Below, piece after piece: positions 1 through 5,811 of a stretch of DNA of 7,866 nucleotides (positions within the stretch are counted from its first letter, which is position 1; each line of letters opens with the position of its first letter). A program made the translations under genes and the position numbers. Source of the DNA: an uncultured Bacilli bacterium (lineage in GTDB: Bacteria; Bacillota_I; Bacilli_A; RF39; UBA660). The notes under the pieces are model-generated. The model saw nothing but the letters and a program-made list of their open reading frames with translations, did no database searches and had not been told where the DNA came from. The DNA is taken from NCBI GenBank assembly GCA_947632295.1, contig CANROQ010000046.1:1-7866 (forward strand), written 5' to 3'.

Positions 1-86
1 TTAACTTTCGCCATTTTTTCTTTTATCCAAATTTCATCATAAAGATTATGACGTTTAAACGATTCAATATGATTATTTTTTTCCAT
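1..86 (-). CDS. 5' end of an unidentified gene, running off the left edge
   Basis: The first 28 codons of a minus-strand gene are visible, beginning at the ATG at 86-84 and still open at position 1. The start is well supported: an AGGAGG Shine-Dalgarno site lies at about 95-100, and a good promoter lies just upstream. The visible peptide is hydrophilic and charged (it begins MEKNNHIESFKRHNLYDEIW), with no signal peptide and no membrane segment, so a cytoplasmic protein is likely. Too little is visible to name a family. It has its own promoter and is separated from the next minus-strand gene by a terminator, so it is probably an independent transcription unit. Confidence 0.65.
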   Translation of the reverse strand, partial: MEKNNHIESFKRHNLYDEIWIKEKMAKV

Positions 87-108
87 AAATATTTCCTCCT
101 TAAATACT

Positions 109-138
109 ATTATACATATTTTTTCGTTAAAATGTAAA
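109..138 (-). promoter_or_regulatory. Sigma-A-type promoter of the left-edge gene
   Basis: Read on the minus strand, a TTTACA -35 box (138-133) and a perfect TATAAT -10 box (114-109) are separated by 18 bp. Initiation would fall about 15 to 20 nt upstream of the ATG at 86, leaving room only for the AGGAGG site. The spacing and match are good for a housekeeping promoter. Confidence 0.65.
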
Positions 139-181
139 TTTTTTTAATGTTTGTATAACTATATAATATTAAATATGAAAA

Positions 182-203
182 AGTAACAATATTTTTTGTT
201 ACT
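182..203. terminator. AT-rich inverted repeat, possible weak terminator
   Basis: AGTAACAA (182-189) pairs with TTGTTACT (196-203), an 8-bp stem with a 6-nt loop. On the minus strand it is followed by TTTTTC and on the plus strand by AATTTTT, so it could end transcription either way. The stem is AT-rich and the nearest upstream minus-strand gene already has a terminator at 436-467. It could be a backup stop or a chance structure in AT-rich DNA. Confidence 0.3.
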
Positions 204-431
204 AATTTTTGTTAAGTTTTAATGTTTTAACTCCAACAGATAATTGAGAAAATTTTTCAATAGCACTATAAGTGTACTAAATTAGATATTAAGTGACTAG
301 TTATATAAGATGTTAATAAAATTAATTTGTTTAATTTTGTCGTTTTTTAATCAATTAATATATTTAATTTATTTATCACAATTAAAACATATTTGACAAT
401 AAATAAGATAACTAAAAATTTTCATATTATT
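204..431. other. Intergenic stretch with no gene seen
   Basis: This is extremely AT-rich DNA with stop codons in all frames. No Shine-Dalgarno site with a following reading frame, no convincing hairpin and no long repeat was found. It lies between the terminator of the 466-1185 gene and the small inverted repeat at 182-203. Confidence 0.5.
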
Positions 432-435
432 GAAT

Positions 436-467
436 TTAAAAAAAAAGAAAAAGTGCTTTTTGCACTT
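436..467 (-). terminator. Rho-independent terminator overlapping the stop codon of the 466-1185 gene
   Basis: On the minus strand AAGTGC, an AAAAA loop and GCACTT (467-451) form a 6-bp stem followed by a T-rich tract (450-436). The TAA stop of the gene at 466-468 lies partly inside the 5' arm, so the coding region runs directly into the terminator. The same arrangement recurs in the second copy of the gene at 7299-7315. Confidence 0.75.
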
Positions 468-1019
468 AATCAGAATTCATAAGACTATGAAAATTAAATA
501 TATCATCACTACTTAAAGGCTCGTATTGTTTTTTATGAAACTTTATTCCTATGGATTTCAAATATTCAAATTCTTCTTGGCTATCACAATAAATCAAACA
601 TAAATTTTCATGAGAAACTGATTCAAGCCAACAATTACCATCTGGTTTATAAAAACATATATCCTCAAGTGAACCTATATTTAACCAATCATAAATAGAT
701 TTTTTTTCTAATATTTCTTGTTTTAATTTATTTGTTAACTTAAAATAATAAATATCATTATAATAATCTACACCATCTTCATCTGTATAATAATATTCCT
801 TTTGAGTAAAAATAAGACTATCTTTATTACTTTGCAACCAATTTTTTTCTATTTGTTTACCATAAAGTATTGCAATTTTATGTGATGTTAAGGAACTTTT
901 ATAAATTTCTTCATCCTGTTGTGAATTAAATACCCTTGGTTTATTAAAAATTTGTTCATTATCTTTATATTTTTCATAAATTTCATTTAAAAATTCTTCA
1001 GAGTATTTTTCCATGATGT
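451..1019 (-). repeat. Long direct repeat, copy 1 (pairs with 7299-7866)
   Basis: The terminator and gene at 451-1019 match 7299-7866. Positions 638-1019 are identical to 7485-7866 over 382 bases by eye. Positions 466-637 differ from 7313-7484 at 11 bases, and the terminator loop differs by one base. The repeat may continue past the right edge of the window. The two copies are in the same orientation, about 6.85 kb apart. Confidence 0.92.
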
Positions 1020-1185
1020 CTTCTACAGTATAATTTTCTGTAGATAGAATAACATCCAAACTATTCTTTGTAGACTTTGCATGATAATCTTCTAGTCGAA
1101 ATAATGAGAAAACATCACATTTTTGAAAGATATAATTCATCAATTTTATATATATTTCTCCATCAATAATATTGTTAACTAACAT
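466..1185 (-). CDS. Duplicated hypothetical protein, 239 aa (copy 1)
   Basis: This is a soluble, acidic protein of 239 residues with no signal peptide or membrane segment. The start at 1185 is supported by a GAGGTG Shine-Dalgarno site just upstream and an extended -10 promoter at 1211-1240. It is rich in Tyr, Lys, Glu and Asp. The most family-like part is the C-terminal third, residues about 170-215: GSLEDICFYKPDGNCWL, then an SHENLC block, then EEFEYLKSIGIKF. That pattern recalls small immunity-type or regulatory proteins of Bacilli that occur in tandem paralogous copies, but I do not recognise the family with certainty. Residues 59-185 are identical to the partial copy at 7313-7866, while the last 55 residues differ at 8 positions. 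The gene is monocistronic, with its stop codon inside its own terminator. No function is assigned. Confidence 0.85.
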   Translation of the reverse strand: MLVNNIIDGEIYIKLMNYIFQKCDVFSLFRLEDYHAKSTKNSLDVILSTENYTVEDIMEKYSEEFLNEIYEKYKDNEQIFNKPRVFNSQQDEEIYKSSLTSHKIAILYGKQIEKNWLQSNKDSLIFTQKEYYYTDEDGVDYYNDIYYFKLTNKLKQEILEKKSIYDWLNIGSLEDICFYKPDGNCWLESVSHENLCLIYCDSQEEFEYLKSIGIKFHKKQYEPLSSDDIFNFHSLMNSD

Positions 1186-1210
1186 TCTATCACCTCATCA
1201 TATCTTTATC

Positions 1211-1240
1211 ATTATAGCATACCATGAATTATATATACAA
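1211..1240 (-). promoter_or_regulatory. Extended -10 promoter of the 466-1185 gene
   Basis: On the minus strand a TTGTAT -35 box (1240-1235) is followed after 18 bp by TGCTATAAT (1219-1211), a full TGN-extended -10 element. Initiation would lie near 1204, about 20 nt before the ATG at 1185, with the GAGGTG ribosome site in between. Confidence 0.7.
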
Positions 1241-1331
1241 TTATAATAAACAAAAAAATTATAGTTGAATTAGTTAAATGATATTATGTTTTTGATTGTA
1301 ATTTAAATATTATTAATATCTAACTAATTAT

Positions 1332-1412
1332 TTAATTTTTAACGTCTCTTTTTAAATAAGCAACAAATGGGATGAATAATAAGATATAAATAATAATATT
1401 ATGACAAATCAT
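1332..1412 (-). CDS. Possible 26-aa membrane microprotein or C-terminal remnant of a membrane protein
   Basis: A minus-strand frame runs from an ATG at 1412-1410 to a TAA at 1334-1332. It is mostly one hydrophobic stretch (IIIYILLFIPFVAYL) followed by a basic tail, KRDVKN. That pattern is typical of the last transmembrane helix of a membrane protein with positive residues on the inside. The ribosome site is weak (AAGTGA about 7 nt upstream) and a terminator sits just upstream at 1441-1482, which argues against expression. It could be a real small peptide, the tail of a decayed gene, or chance in AT-rich DNA. It lies between the 466-1185 gene and the left tRNA fragment. Confidence 0.2.
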   Translation of the reverse strand: MICHNIIIYILLFIPFVAYLKRDVKN

Positions 1413-1440
1413 GTTGTATCACTTTATATCAATTTTTAAA

Positions 1441-1482
1441 AAATTAAAAACGCCTTGAAATCGTTTAAAATCAAGACATTTT
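1441..1482 (-). terminator. Strong terminator directly downstream of the left tRNA-Arg fragment
   Basis: On the minus strand the arms at 1482-1471 and 1458-1447 pair over 12 bp with two G-U wobbles and a 12-nt loop, followed by GTTTTTAATTTTTT-like sequence. The arm starts 10 nt beyond the CCA end of the tRNA fragment at 1492. That is where the terminator of an intact tRNA-Arg gene would be expected, so it is probably the ancestral tRNA terminator left at this junction. Confidence 0.7.
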
Positions 1483-1491
1483 CTAACAATC

Positions 1492-1535
1492 TGGCGTCCC
1501 CGATTGAACTCAACTAACGACCTATTGCTTAGGAG
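1492..1535 (-). pseudogene. Degenerate tRNA-Arg(CCT) 3' fragment, candidate attachment site
   Basis: Read on the minus strand, this 44-nt piece starts at the anticodon loop (CTCCTAA, anticodon CCT), continues through the 3' anticodon stem (GCAAT) and variable loop, and ends with the 3' acceptor strand CGGGGAC, then G and CCA. The T-arm is damaged: one base is deleted and several are changed relative to the copy at 6161-6205, so the usual TTCGA loop is lost. The 5' half of the tRNA (5' acceptor strand, D-arm, 5' anticodon stem) is absent. Segments from the anticodon loop to the 3' end are the classic identity blocks used by tyrosine-recombinase integrases, so this is read as an att footprint, not a functional tRNA. 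Confidence 0.75.
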
Positions 1536-1673
1536 AAAATCGACTTAAATTTCAAATACAAACTATTTTTTTGAAACCCTTATTTTTATTATAAAATCCA
1601 ACGTTTTTTTCAAATACTATTTTTTAAATTTTCTTCAAAATTTGAATTTTAATTTTAAACATATTTAAATTGT
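1492..1673 (-). repeat. Direct repeat of about 180 bp, left copy
   Basis: The tRNA fragment and about 138 bp to its right align with 6161-6340. Shared landmarks include CCTTATTTTTATTATAAAAT at 1578-1597, an AACGTTTTTTT run, and the near-palindrome TTCAAAATTTGAA at 1634-1646. The copies differ by scattered substitutions and small indels. On the minus strand one frame is kept in both copies, with indels in multiples of three over much of it, containing FYNKNK and a following F-K-K/Q-K-I block. In this copy the frame is broken by in-frame stops. It is probably the shared decayed end of an integrated element. Between 1674 and 1821 nothing further was seen but AT-rich DNA. Confidence 0.8.
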
Positions 1674-1821
1674 TCCTTTACTTTCATAAATTGCAAATTA
1701 TTATATATTTTTGTTTACCAATTATAAATAAAATCAAAAAAAAGAACATTTAATTCATATAAATTTAAATATTATAAAAAATGGTATATAATAAATATTT
1801 TAATATTTAAAATAAATTGAT

Positions 1822-1849
1822 CAAAAAAAGAATAGCCATGCTATCCTTT
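1822..1849 (-). terminator. Terminator of the lipoprotein/PH-protein operon
   Basis: On the minus strand AAAGGATAGC (1849-1840), a 3-nt ATG loop and GCTATTCTTT (1836-1827) make a 10-bp stem with one G-U wobble, running directly into a T7 tract. The TAA stop of the lipoprotein gene (1850-1848) overlaps the base of the stem. This is the clearest terminator in the window. Confidence 0.88.
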
Positions 1850-2684
1850 AATTACCATTTAAATTATATGATTTTCCATGACCATAAACATGCCAATCTT
1901 TATCTATAAGTATATCATCACTCAAAAATATTATATCATCATACATTTCACTGAAACTACTTTTTGTAAAACCAATATTACATTTAATGTCTGCATATTT
2001 ATTGCATTCTTCTTCATTTGTTATAGTTAATGTATAATAATTTTTATCAGTTTTAATAACAGCACCATATAATCCTAAAATATTTTCGTTTGAAGGAATT
2101 TCATATGTTTTCTTTTCTTTAGTTTCACCATTGCTATTCCAAGGATACCAAAATACTGTATGATCTTTGATATAAATGTTATTTTTACCACCATACGACA
2201 CTAAATCAAAATCATCATCAATATTTGAACTATGTAAATAATCAGAAGGATCATAACCTTTAATAGCTCTATAATCACTTATAGAAAGAACTTCTTGGCT
2301 ATTGCCATCATAATTAATACTATAAATCAAATTATTATTTTCATCATAAAGTCCATCTAATAAAATATACGAAATATTGTTATTTCCATAATCTACTTTC
2401 ATACAATTTTTATTATTAGAAAATATTTTTTGACCATTAAATTTATATAGACTACCATCACTTGTTACAAAAAAATATTCTGTAGCGGATACTGCATCTT
2501 TAATTTCTTCACAAACTATTCCTTCAGTATTATATTGTCCCCAACCATAACCATAATAATTTTCTTTAATTATTTCTTGTAATTTAGATTCTTTCGAATC
2601 TAATGTAGAACTCTTACCACAACCACATATTAAGGTTAAAGAAACTACTAAACATAATATTTTGATACAATCTATTTTTTTCAT
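1848..2684 (-). CDS. Predicted lipoprotein, 278 aa
   Basis: The N-terminus is a lipoprotein signal: a basic start (MKKIDCIK), a hydrophobic core (LCLVVSLTLI) and a C-G-C lipobox with the lipid-carrying cysteine at residue 22. The protein should therefore be exported and anchored to the outer face of the membrane. The mature part has many short hydrophobic stretches separated by Asn, Asp, Gly and Tyr, and phrases such as FFVTSDGSLYKFNG, YILLDGLYDENNNLIYSINY and VFWYPWNSNG. These suggest repeated beta strands, possibly a propeller-like sensor or binding domain, but no family is recognised. I chose the ATG at 2684 because its GGAG ribosome site lies 8 nt upstream; an ATG six bases earlier (2690) is only 2 nt from that site. 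It is the last gene of an apparent three-gene operon, 17 nt after the PH-domain gene, and ends in a strong terminator. Confidence 0.85.
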   Translation of the reverse strand: MKKIDCIKILCLVVSLTLICGCGKSSTLDSKESKLQEIIKENYYGYGWGQYNTEGIVCEEIKDAVSATEYFFVTSDGSLYKFNGQKIFSNNKNCMKVDYGNNNISYILLDGLYDENNNLIYSINYDGNSQEVLSISDYRAIKGYDPSDYLHSSNIDDDFDLVSYGGKNNIYIKDHTVFWYPWNSNGETKEKKTYEIPSNENILGLYGAVIKTDKNYYTLTITNEEECNKYADIKCNIGFTKSSFSEMYDDIIFLSDDILIDKDWHVYGHGKSYNLNGN

Positions 2685-2701
2685 TTTCATTTCTCCATTT
2701 A

Positions 2702-3268
2702 TTATTTTTTATTATCAACTAATTGACTACTAATTATTTCGTAAATTTCTTTATTATTTTTTAACCACATAAATTTTAATTTATTGGAAAAAGAATATAT
2801 TTTTATTCCATTTAATGTGGCTAATTCAACACTACTTATAGATTTTAAAGGAATATTAAAACATTTTCCAAACATTTTAGTTCCATAAACTCTATTTTTA
2901 GAAACAATTAATTCTTGTTTTGAAAAGCATTTATAGTTTAAAAAAGAAACAACAATTGAAATTGTAATTATAGTAGCTAATACAATCCAGTAAGAGTTTT
3001 GATTATCTTGTTTAATAAAAGTTAATAAAGACATATTTTTATATTCTTCACACTTTTTCTTATCTGGAGGAATTGTAATGTTTTTACCTCCAATCTTCAC
3101 ACTTTGTGCAAAGCAATATGGACTAGTTGCCACTCTAAATGATTTCCAATTTGATGCCATAAATAAAAATACTATTAATCCTATAATACTTCCTATTACT
3201 AATATTATAATTGAAATGTTTTTTATATTACATAAATTACTTTTAATTAGTGTATTTTCATTTTTCAT
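2702..3268 (-). CDS. Two-helix membrane protein with a bacterial PH-like domain, 188 aa
   Basis: Residues 18-38 and 93-111 are transmembrane helices. The loop between them (about 40-92) has three cysteines and probably lies outside the cell. The cytoplasmic C-terminal part, residues about 117-185, matches the pattern of small bacterial PH-like domains: an ELIVSKNRVYG strand-turn, a GKCFNIPLKSISSVE block, then FSNKLKFMWLKNNKEIYEII. Proteins of this layout are common in Firmicutes but lack an established specific role; membrane-surface sensing or scaffolding is inferred. The start at 3268 is preceded by a GGTGG ribosome site about 12 nt away, a rather long spacing. The gene is 43 nt downstream of one lipoprotein gene and 17 nt upstream of another, so the three probably form one transcript and may act together at the membrane. 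Confidence 0.85.
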   Translation of the reverse strand: MKNENTLIKSNLCNIKNISIIILVIGSIIGLIVFLFMASNWKSFRVATSPYCFAQSVKIGGKNITIPPDKKKCEEYKNMSLLTFIKQDNQNSYWIVLATIITISIVVSFLNYKCFSKQELIVSKNRVYGTKMFGKCFNIPLKSISSVELATLNGIKIYSFSNKLKFMWLKNNKEIYEIISSQLVDNKK

Positions 3269-3311
3269 TTTTTATCTCTTCCACCTTTCATTAAATTTTT
3301 TCTACCAAATT

Positions 3312-4274
3312 TTAATATACACTTAATGGCGAAATTGCTAAAGATTCACATAATTTTTTATAATCATCATTAAGTTGATTCAATAACTTGGATGCTTTAG
3401 CATCAGTTGTAGTAGGATCCATTAAACAACTAGCTAAATTTTTAACATCCTCGATGTATTGATTAATTAACTCTTTACTATCACTATATTTATCAAAAAT
3501 AATATCTAAATCAAATACTGGTAAATCTGACTCAAATGAAGAAAAATAATCTATAATATTTGGACAATAATCGTAATATTCAGCAAAAGGTAGTCCTCCA
3601 TTTTGATTTAAATCAAATTGATTATATAAACTTCTATATACCAATCCAAAAACATTTTTATCTCCATATTTTCCATAAGCCCCTCTCAAAAAATTTGCTG
3701 TTTGAAAAGCATTATCTACTCTCCATATAAAAGATGCTAAAGTATAAGATTTTTCATAATTTTTTTCATTTTTTAAGATTTCTTCCATAAAATTAATGTT
3801 TTTAGCATTTTCGAATTTATATTTTATAATTTTATCATTTATAGACAACTGTAATTCCTTTGATTTTAAATCTTCAGGATTTATCAAAAAATTAGCAAAA
3901 AATTTTATTTTATCATCTTTACCTAAAATAGTTCCTTTTCCATTTAAATAATAATATCCTGTAACTCTTTCAAAATATGAATAACTATAAAAAGTATGTT
4001 TAGATGATATCGCAGTTGTTTTAATATCATTTTTAACAATATTATATGTATTTTTGCCTATAGTCAATTTTATATTAGAGTCATCACTAATTCTTTCGAT
4101 GTTTTTACCTTGACTATCAAAATCAATAACTAAATATAAGTTTTGATATCCATTTTCATTTATTTTATCATTAACATATAATCCAACAACATTATATTCT
4201 TTATTGCTTTCACATCCACAAACCACAAACAAACTAATTATACATACTAACATTAACAATAAAATCTTTCTCAT
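3312..4274 (-). CDS. Predicted lipoprotein, 320 aa
   Basis: The signal peptide is clear: MRKILLLMLVCIISLFVV followed by a C-G-C lipobox with the acylated cysteine at residue 21. The mature protein appears to have two parts. Residues about 28-155 are rich in beta-forming segments (VVGLYVND, NLYLVIDFDSQGKN, KFFANFLIN), suggesting an immunoglobulin-like domain. Residues about 160-320 look helical, with FIWRVDNAFQTANFLRGAYG and a C-terminal helix pair. The first part is reminiscent of immunoglobulin-like lipoprotein domains seen in Firmicutes, but I cannot name the family. The start is supported by an AAAGGA ribosome site 8 nt upstream. It is the first gene of the probable lipoprotein / PH protein / lipoprotein operon. 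A surface role is inferred from the signal peptide only. Confidence 0.85.
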   Translation of the reverse strand: MRKILLLMLVCIISLFVVCGCESNKEYNVVGLYVNDKINENGYQNLYLVIDFDSQGKNIERISDDSNIKLTIGKNTYNIVKNDIKTTAISSKHTFYSYSYFERVTGYYYLNGKGTILGKDDKIKFFANFLINPEDLKSKELQLSINDKIIKYKFENAKNINFMEEILKNEKNYEKSYTLASFIWRVDNAFQTANFLRGAYGKYGDKNVFGLVYRSLYNQFDLNQNGGLPFAEYYDYCPNIIDYFSSFESDLPVFDLDIIFDKYSDSKELINQYIEDVKNLASCLMDPTTTDAKASKLLNQLNDDYKKLCESLAISPLSVY

Positions 4275-4440
4275 TATTTCAATCCTTTCACATCAAAAGT
4301 CATATAAAACTTTATTAAAATGATAATATTAATTATAAAATCCTAAATCTTTCCAACTTGTATTTAATTTTGTAAATAATATATTCTTTTATAATTATTT
4401 TCATTAACATTGTTAAACTTGAAATTTCAATAATACACAA

Positions 4441-4469
4441 ATTATTACTATTAATGAAACAATTGACAA
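4441..4469 (-). promoter_or_regulatory. Candidate promoter of the lipoprotein operon
   Basis: On the minus strand TTGTCA (4469-4464) and AATAAT (4446-4441) are separated by 17 bp, each one mismatch from consensus. This would give a leader of about 160 nt before the ATG at 4274. A perfect TATAAT at 4337-4332 is closer but has no recognisable -35 box. The 4275-4488 interval contains no gene. Confidence 0.4.
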
Positions 4470-4488
4470 AAAAATGTTGCAAATATTG

Positions 4489-5045
4489 TTAATTAAGATA
4501 TTTACACAATTGTCTTGACTTCACTCTGTTTACATTTTCAACTTTTTCAATATCTTAATCATCTATTTTCTTATCAAGTTCTTTCTTGTTTTCTAAAATT
4601 ATATTTTCTAGTTTTTCAATTTTATTTTCCATTTCCTCTATTAAATTATCAACTTTACTAAGACGTGGATTAAATTTTATTCTAGTTTCTCCTAATTATA
4701 AATCAAGTTCATCAATTTTTTGTTGTATTAATTATTTTTACTTTTAAATAATCCAAAATTTAATTTGTCATTTTCTAATTGTTCCTTTTGTTTTTTACTT
4801 TTTCAATTTTATTCGGAACAGTAAGTGTTGCATTCATTTCTTTTATAAGGCTAGTTTTTTCTTGTTTTAATTTATCTAACTGAGATAACTTTTCATTTTT
4901 TTCGAATCTACAACTGATATTTTATTTTCAATTTCTTCTTTTTCTTCATTATGTTCTTTCAAATAATTTTCTTTTCGTTTAACCACAATTTTTTTATTTT
5001 ATCATCTAAATCAAGCATTAAGTCAAGACCTGTTTTATAATACAT
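4489..5045 (-). pseudogene. Frameshifted coiled-coil protein gene
   Basis: On the minus strand a protein-like reading starts at an ATG at 5045 (MYYKTGLDLMLDLDDKIKKLW) and continues through all three frames. The frame changes near 4974-4984, 4880-4905, 4781-4802 and 4722-4745, mostly at runs of A. In-frame stops occur at 4696-4698 and 4555-4557, and the last frame ends at 4489-4491. Joined, the pieces give a Lys/Glu/Asn-rich heptad-like protein: EHNEEKEEIENKIS, LSQLDKLKQEKTSLIKEM, EQLENDKLNFGLFKSKN, KFNPRLSKVDNLIEEMENKI. The FGLFK segment followed by a Q-rich helix resembles a block found in some Firmicutes coiled-coil accessory proteins, though the match is from memory and weak. With four shifts and two stops it is most likely decayed. 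It follows the 5104-5493 gene by 58 nt on the same strand. Confidence 0.7.
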
Positions 5046-5103
5046 ATAATCTTTCTATTGCTAATAATATACCATTTTTTAATATGTATATCAATTAATT
5101 AAA

Positions 5104-5493
5104 TTATATTTTATCAGCAATTATATTTAATAATCTTTCAAAGTTTTCAGTATATTCAAATAGCACTTCAGATTGATTATGAGGATGAGTTCCTTCACCT
5201 TTATCCAATCTACACATTTTTTTATCTAATTTTTCTTTTAATGTCATATAGGAAAAGGACATACTTGTATTATTTCTATAATTCCAAATTACAATTATAT
5301 TATATTTTGTAAACAATTTTATTACATATACACAATTTTCATTTTTTACATTTTTAGGGCCATACAGTCGTTTCCTATCACCAGTTCCATAACCTTTACC
5401 AACAATTGCTAATTCAAATAATTCAATTTTCATATTATTATCTTCACAAAATTTTTTTAGTCTATCATTTAATTCAATATTATTCTCAATCAT
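5104..5493 (-). CDS. Unidentified small soluble protein, 129 aa
   Basis: The start at 5493 has a strong AAGGAG ribosome site 6 nt upstream. The protein has no signal peptide or membrane segment. Residues 32-46 are Gly- and basic-rich (GKGYGTGDRKRLYG). A beta-rich core follows: VYVIKLFTKYNIIVIWNYRNN at about 55-75, then FSYMTLKEKLDKK. The C-terminal part has GEGTHPHNQSEVLFEY and a final helix ERLLNIIADKI. The order (strand with IWN, an F-S segment, a short helix, and a V-x-F-x-x-x-N-x-x-x-L end) loosely recalls modified-base or DNA-recognition domains attached to restriction-type nucleases, but this is a weak resemblance and I assign no function. It is divergent from the XRE regulator, whose intergenic region holds a strong promoter facing this gene. 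No clear terminator follows it, so it may once have been co-transcribed with the coiled-coil gene. Confidence 0.75.
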   Translation of the reverse strand: MIENNIELNDRLKKFCEDNNMKIELFELAIVGKGYGTGDRKRLYGPKNVKNENCVYVIKLFTKYNIIVIWNYRNNTSMSFSYMTLKEKLDKKMCRLDKGEGTHPHNQSEVLFEYTENFERLLNIIADKI

Positions 5494-5627
5494 ACAATTC
5501 TCCTTAAATTCAATTTATTCTAAATTATTTTAACAATAATAAATAATTATTTTAATATAACAATTTGTAGTATTATACAAAAAAACATATAATAATTATT
5601 ATTATATATTTTTAAACAATTGTCTAA

Positions 5628-5645
5628 AAAAGTCAACGAATCTCC
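5628..5645. repeat. Second copy of the promoter/operator motif
   Basis: This 18-bp stretch, AAAAGTCAACGAATCTCC, matches 5739-5756 at 16 of 18 positions in the same orientation, 111 bp away. It keeps the minus-strand TTGACT hexamer, but the palindrome is broken and no good -10 box lies 17 bp downstream. It is best read as a second, weaker regulator site or a decayed duplicate promoter. Confidence 0.55.
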
Positions 5646-5718
5646 ATTTTGTTAATAAACGTACTGTTTAAAAATTTACTGAAATATTATTTTTTAATGC
5701 TAATTTATTTGTTATTTT

Positions 5719-5747
5719 ATTATAGCATCTAAAAAAATAAAAGTCAA
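5719..5747 (-). promoter_or_regulatory. Strong sigma-A promoter facing the 129-aa gene
   Basis: On the minus strand TTGACT (5747-5742), exactly 17 bp and TATAAT (5724-5719) form a near-consensus promoter, the best in the window. Initiation near 5712 would give a leader of about 220 nt before the ATG at 5493. That leader passes through the second motif copy at 5628-5645. The overlapping palindrome suggests repressor control. Confidence 0.75.
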
Positions 5748-5758
5748 CGGATATCCGT
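5747..5758. promoter_or_regulatory. 12-bp palindrome, candidate operator of the XRE regulator
   Basis: ACGGATATCCGT is a perfect 12-bp inverted repeat that overlaps by one base the -35 box of the minus-strand promoter. It lies 54 bp upstream of the XRE-type gene. It is locally GC-rich in very AT-rich DNA. Protein bound here could block the minus-strand promoter and influence the regulator's own expression. Binding by this regulator is inferred from position. Confidence 0.5.
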
Positions 5759-5811
5759 GCATATTTTTTCCTATTTTTTTATAAAATATTATACGAAAAG
5801 AAGGGATATTT

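Noticed and set aside
393..398. TTGACA on the plus strand as a -35 box
   Set aside because: No -10 box lies at 16-18 bp and there is no plus-strand gene downstream.
3078..3326. 82-codon open frame on the plus strand
   Set aside because: It is antisense to the PH-domain gene and the end of the adjacent lipoprotein gene, has no ribosome site, and its hydrophobic content is explained by the opposite strand.
4506..5625. Repeated ACAATTGTCT (4506-4515 and 5616-5625)
   Set aside because: A short AT-rich palindromic word seen twice with no consistent position relative to genes; it may well be chance.
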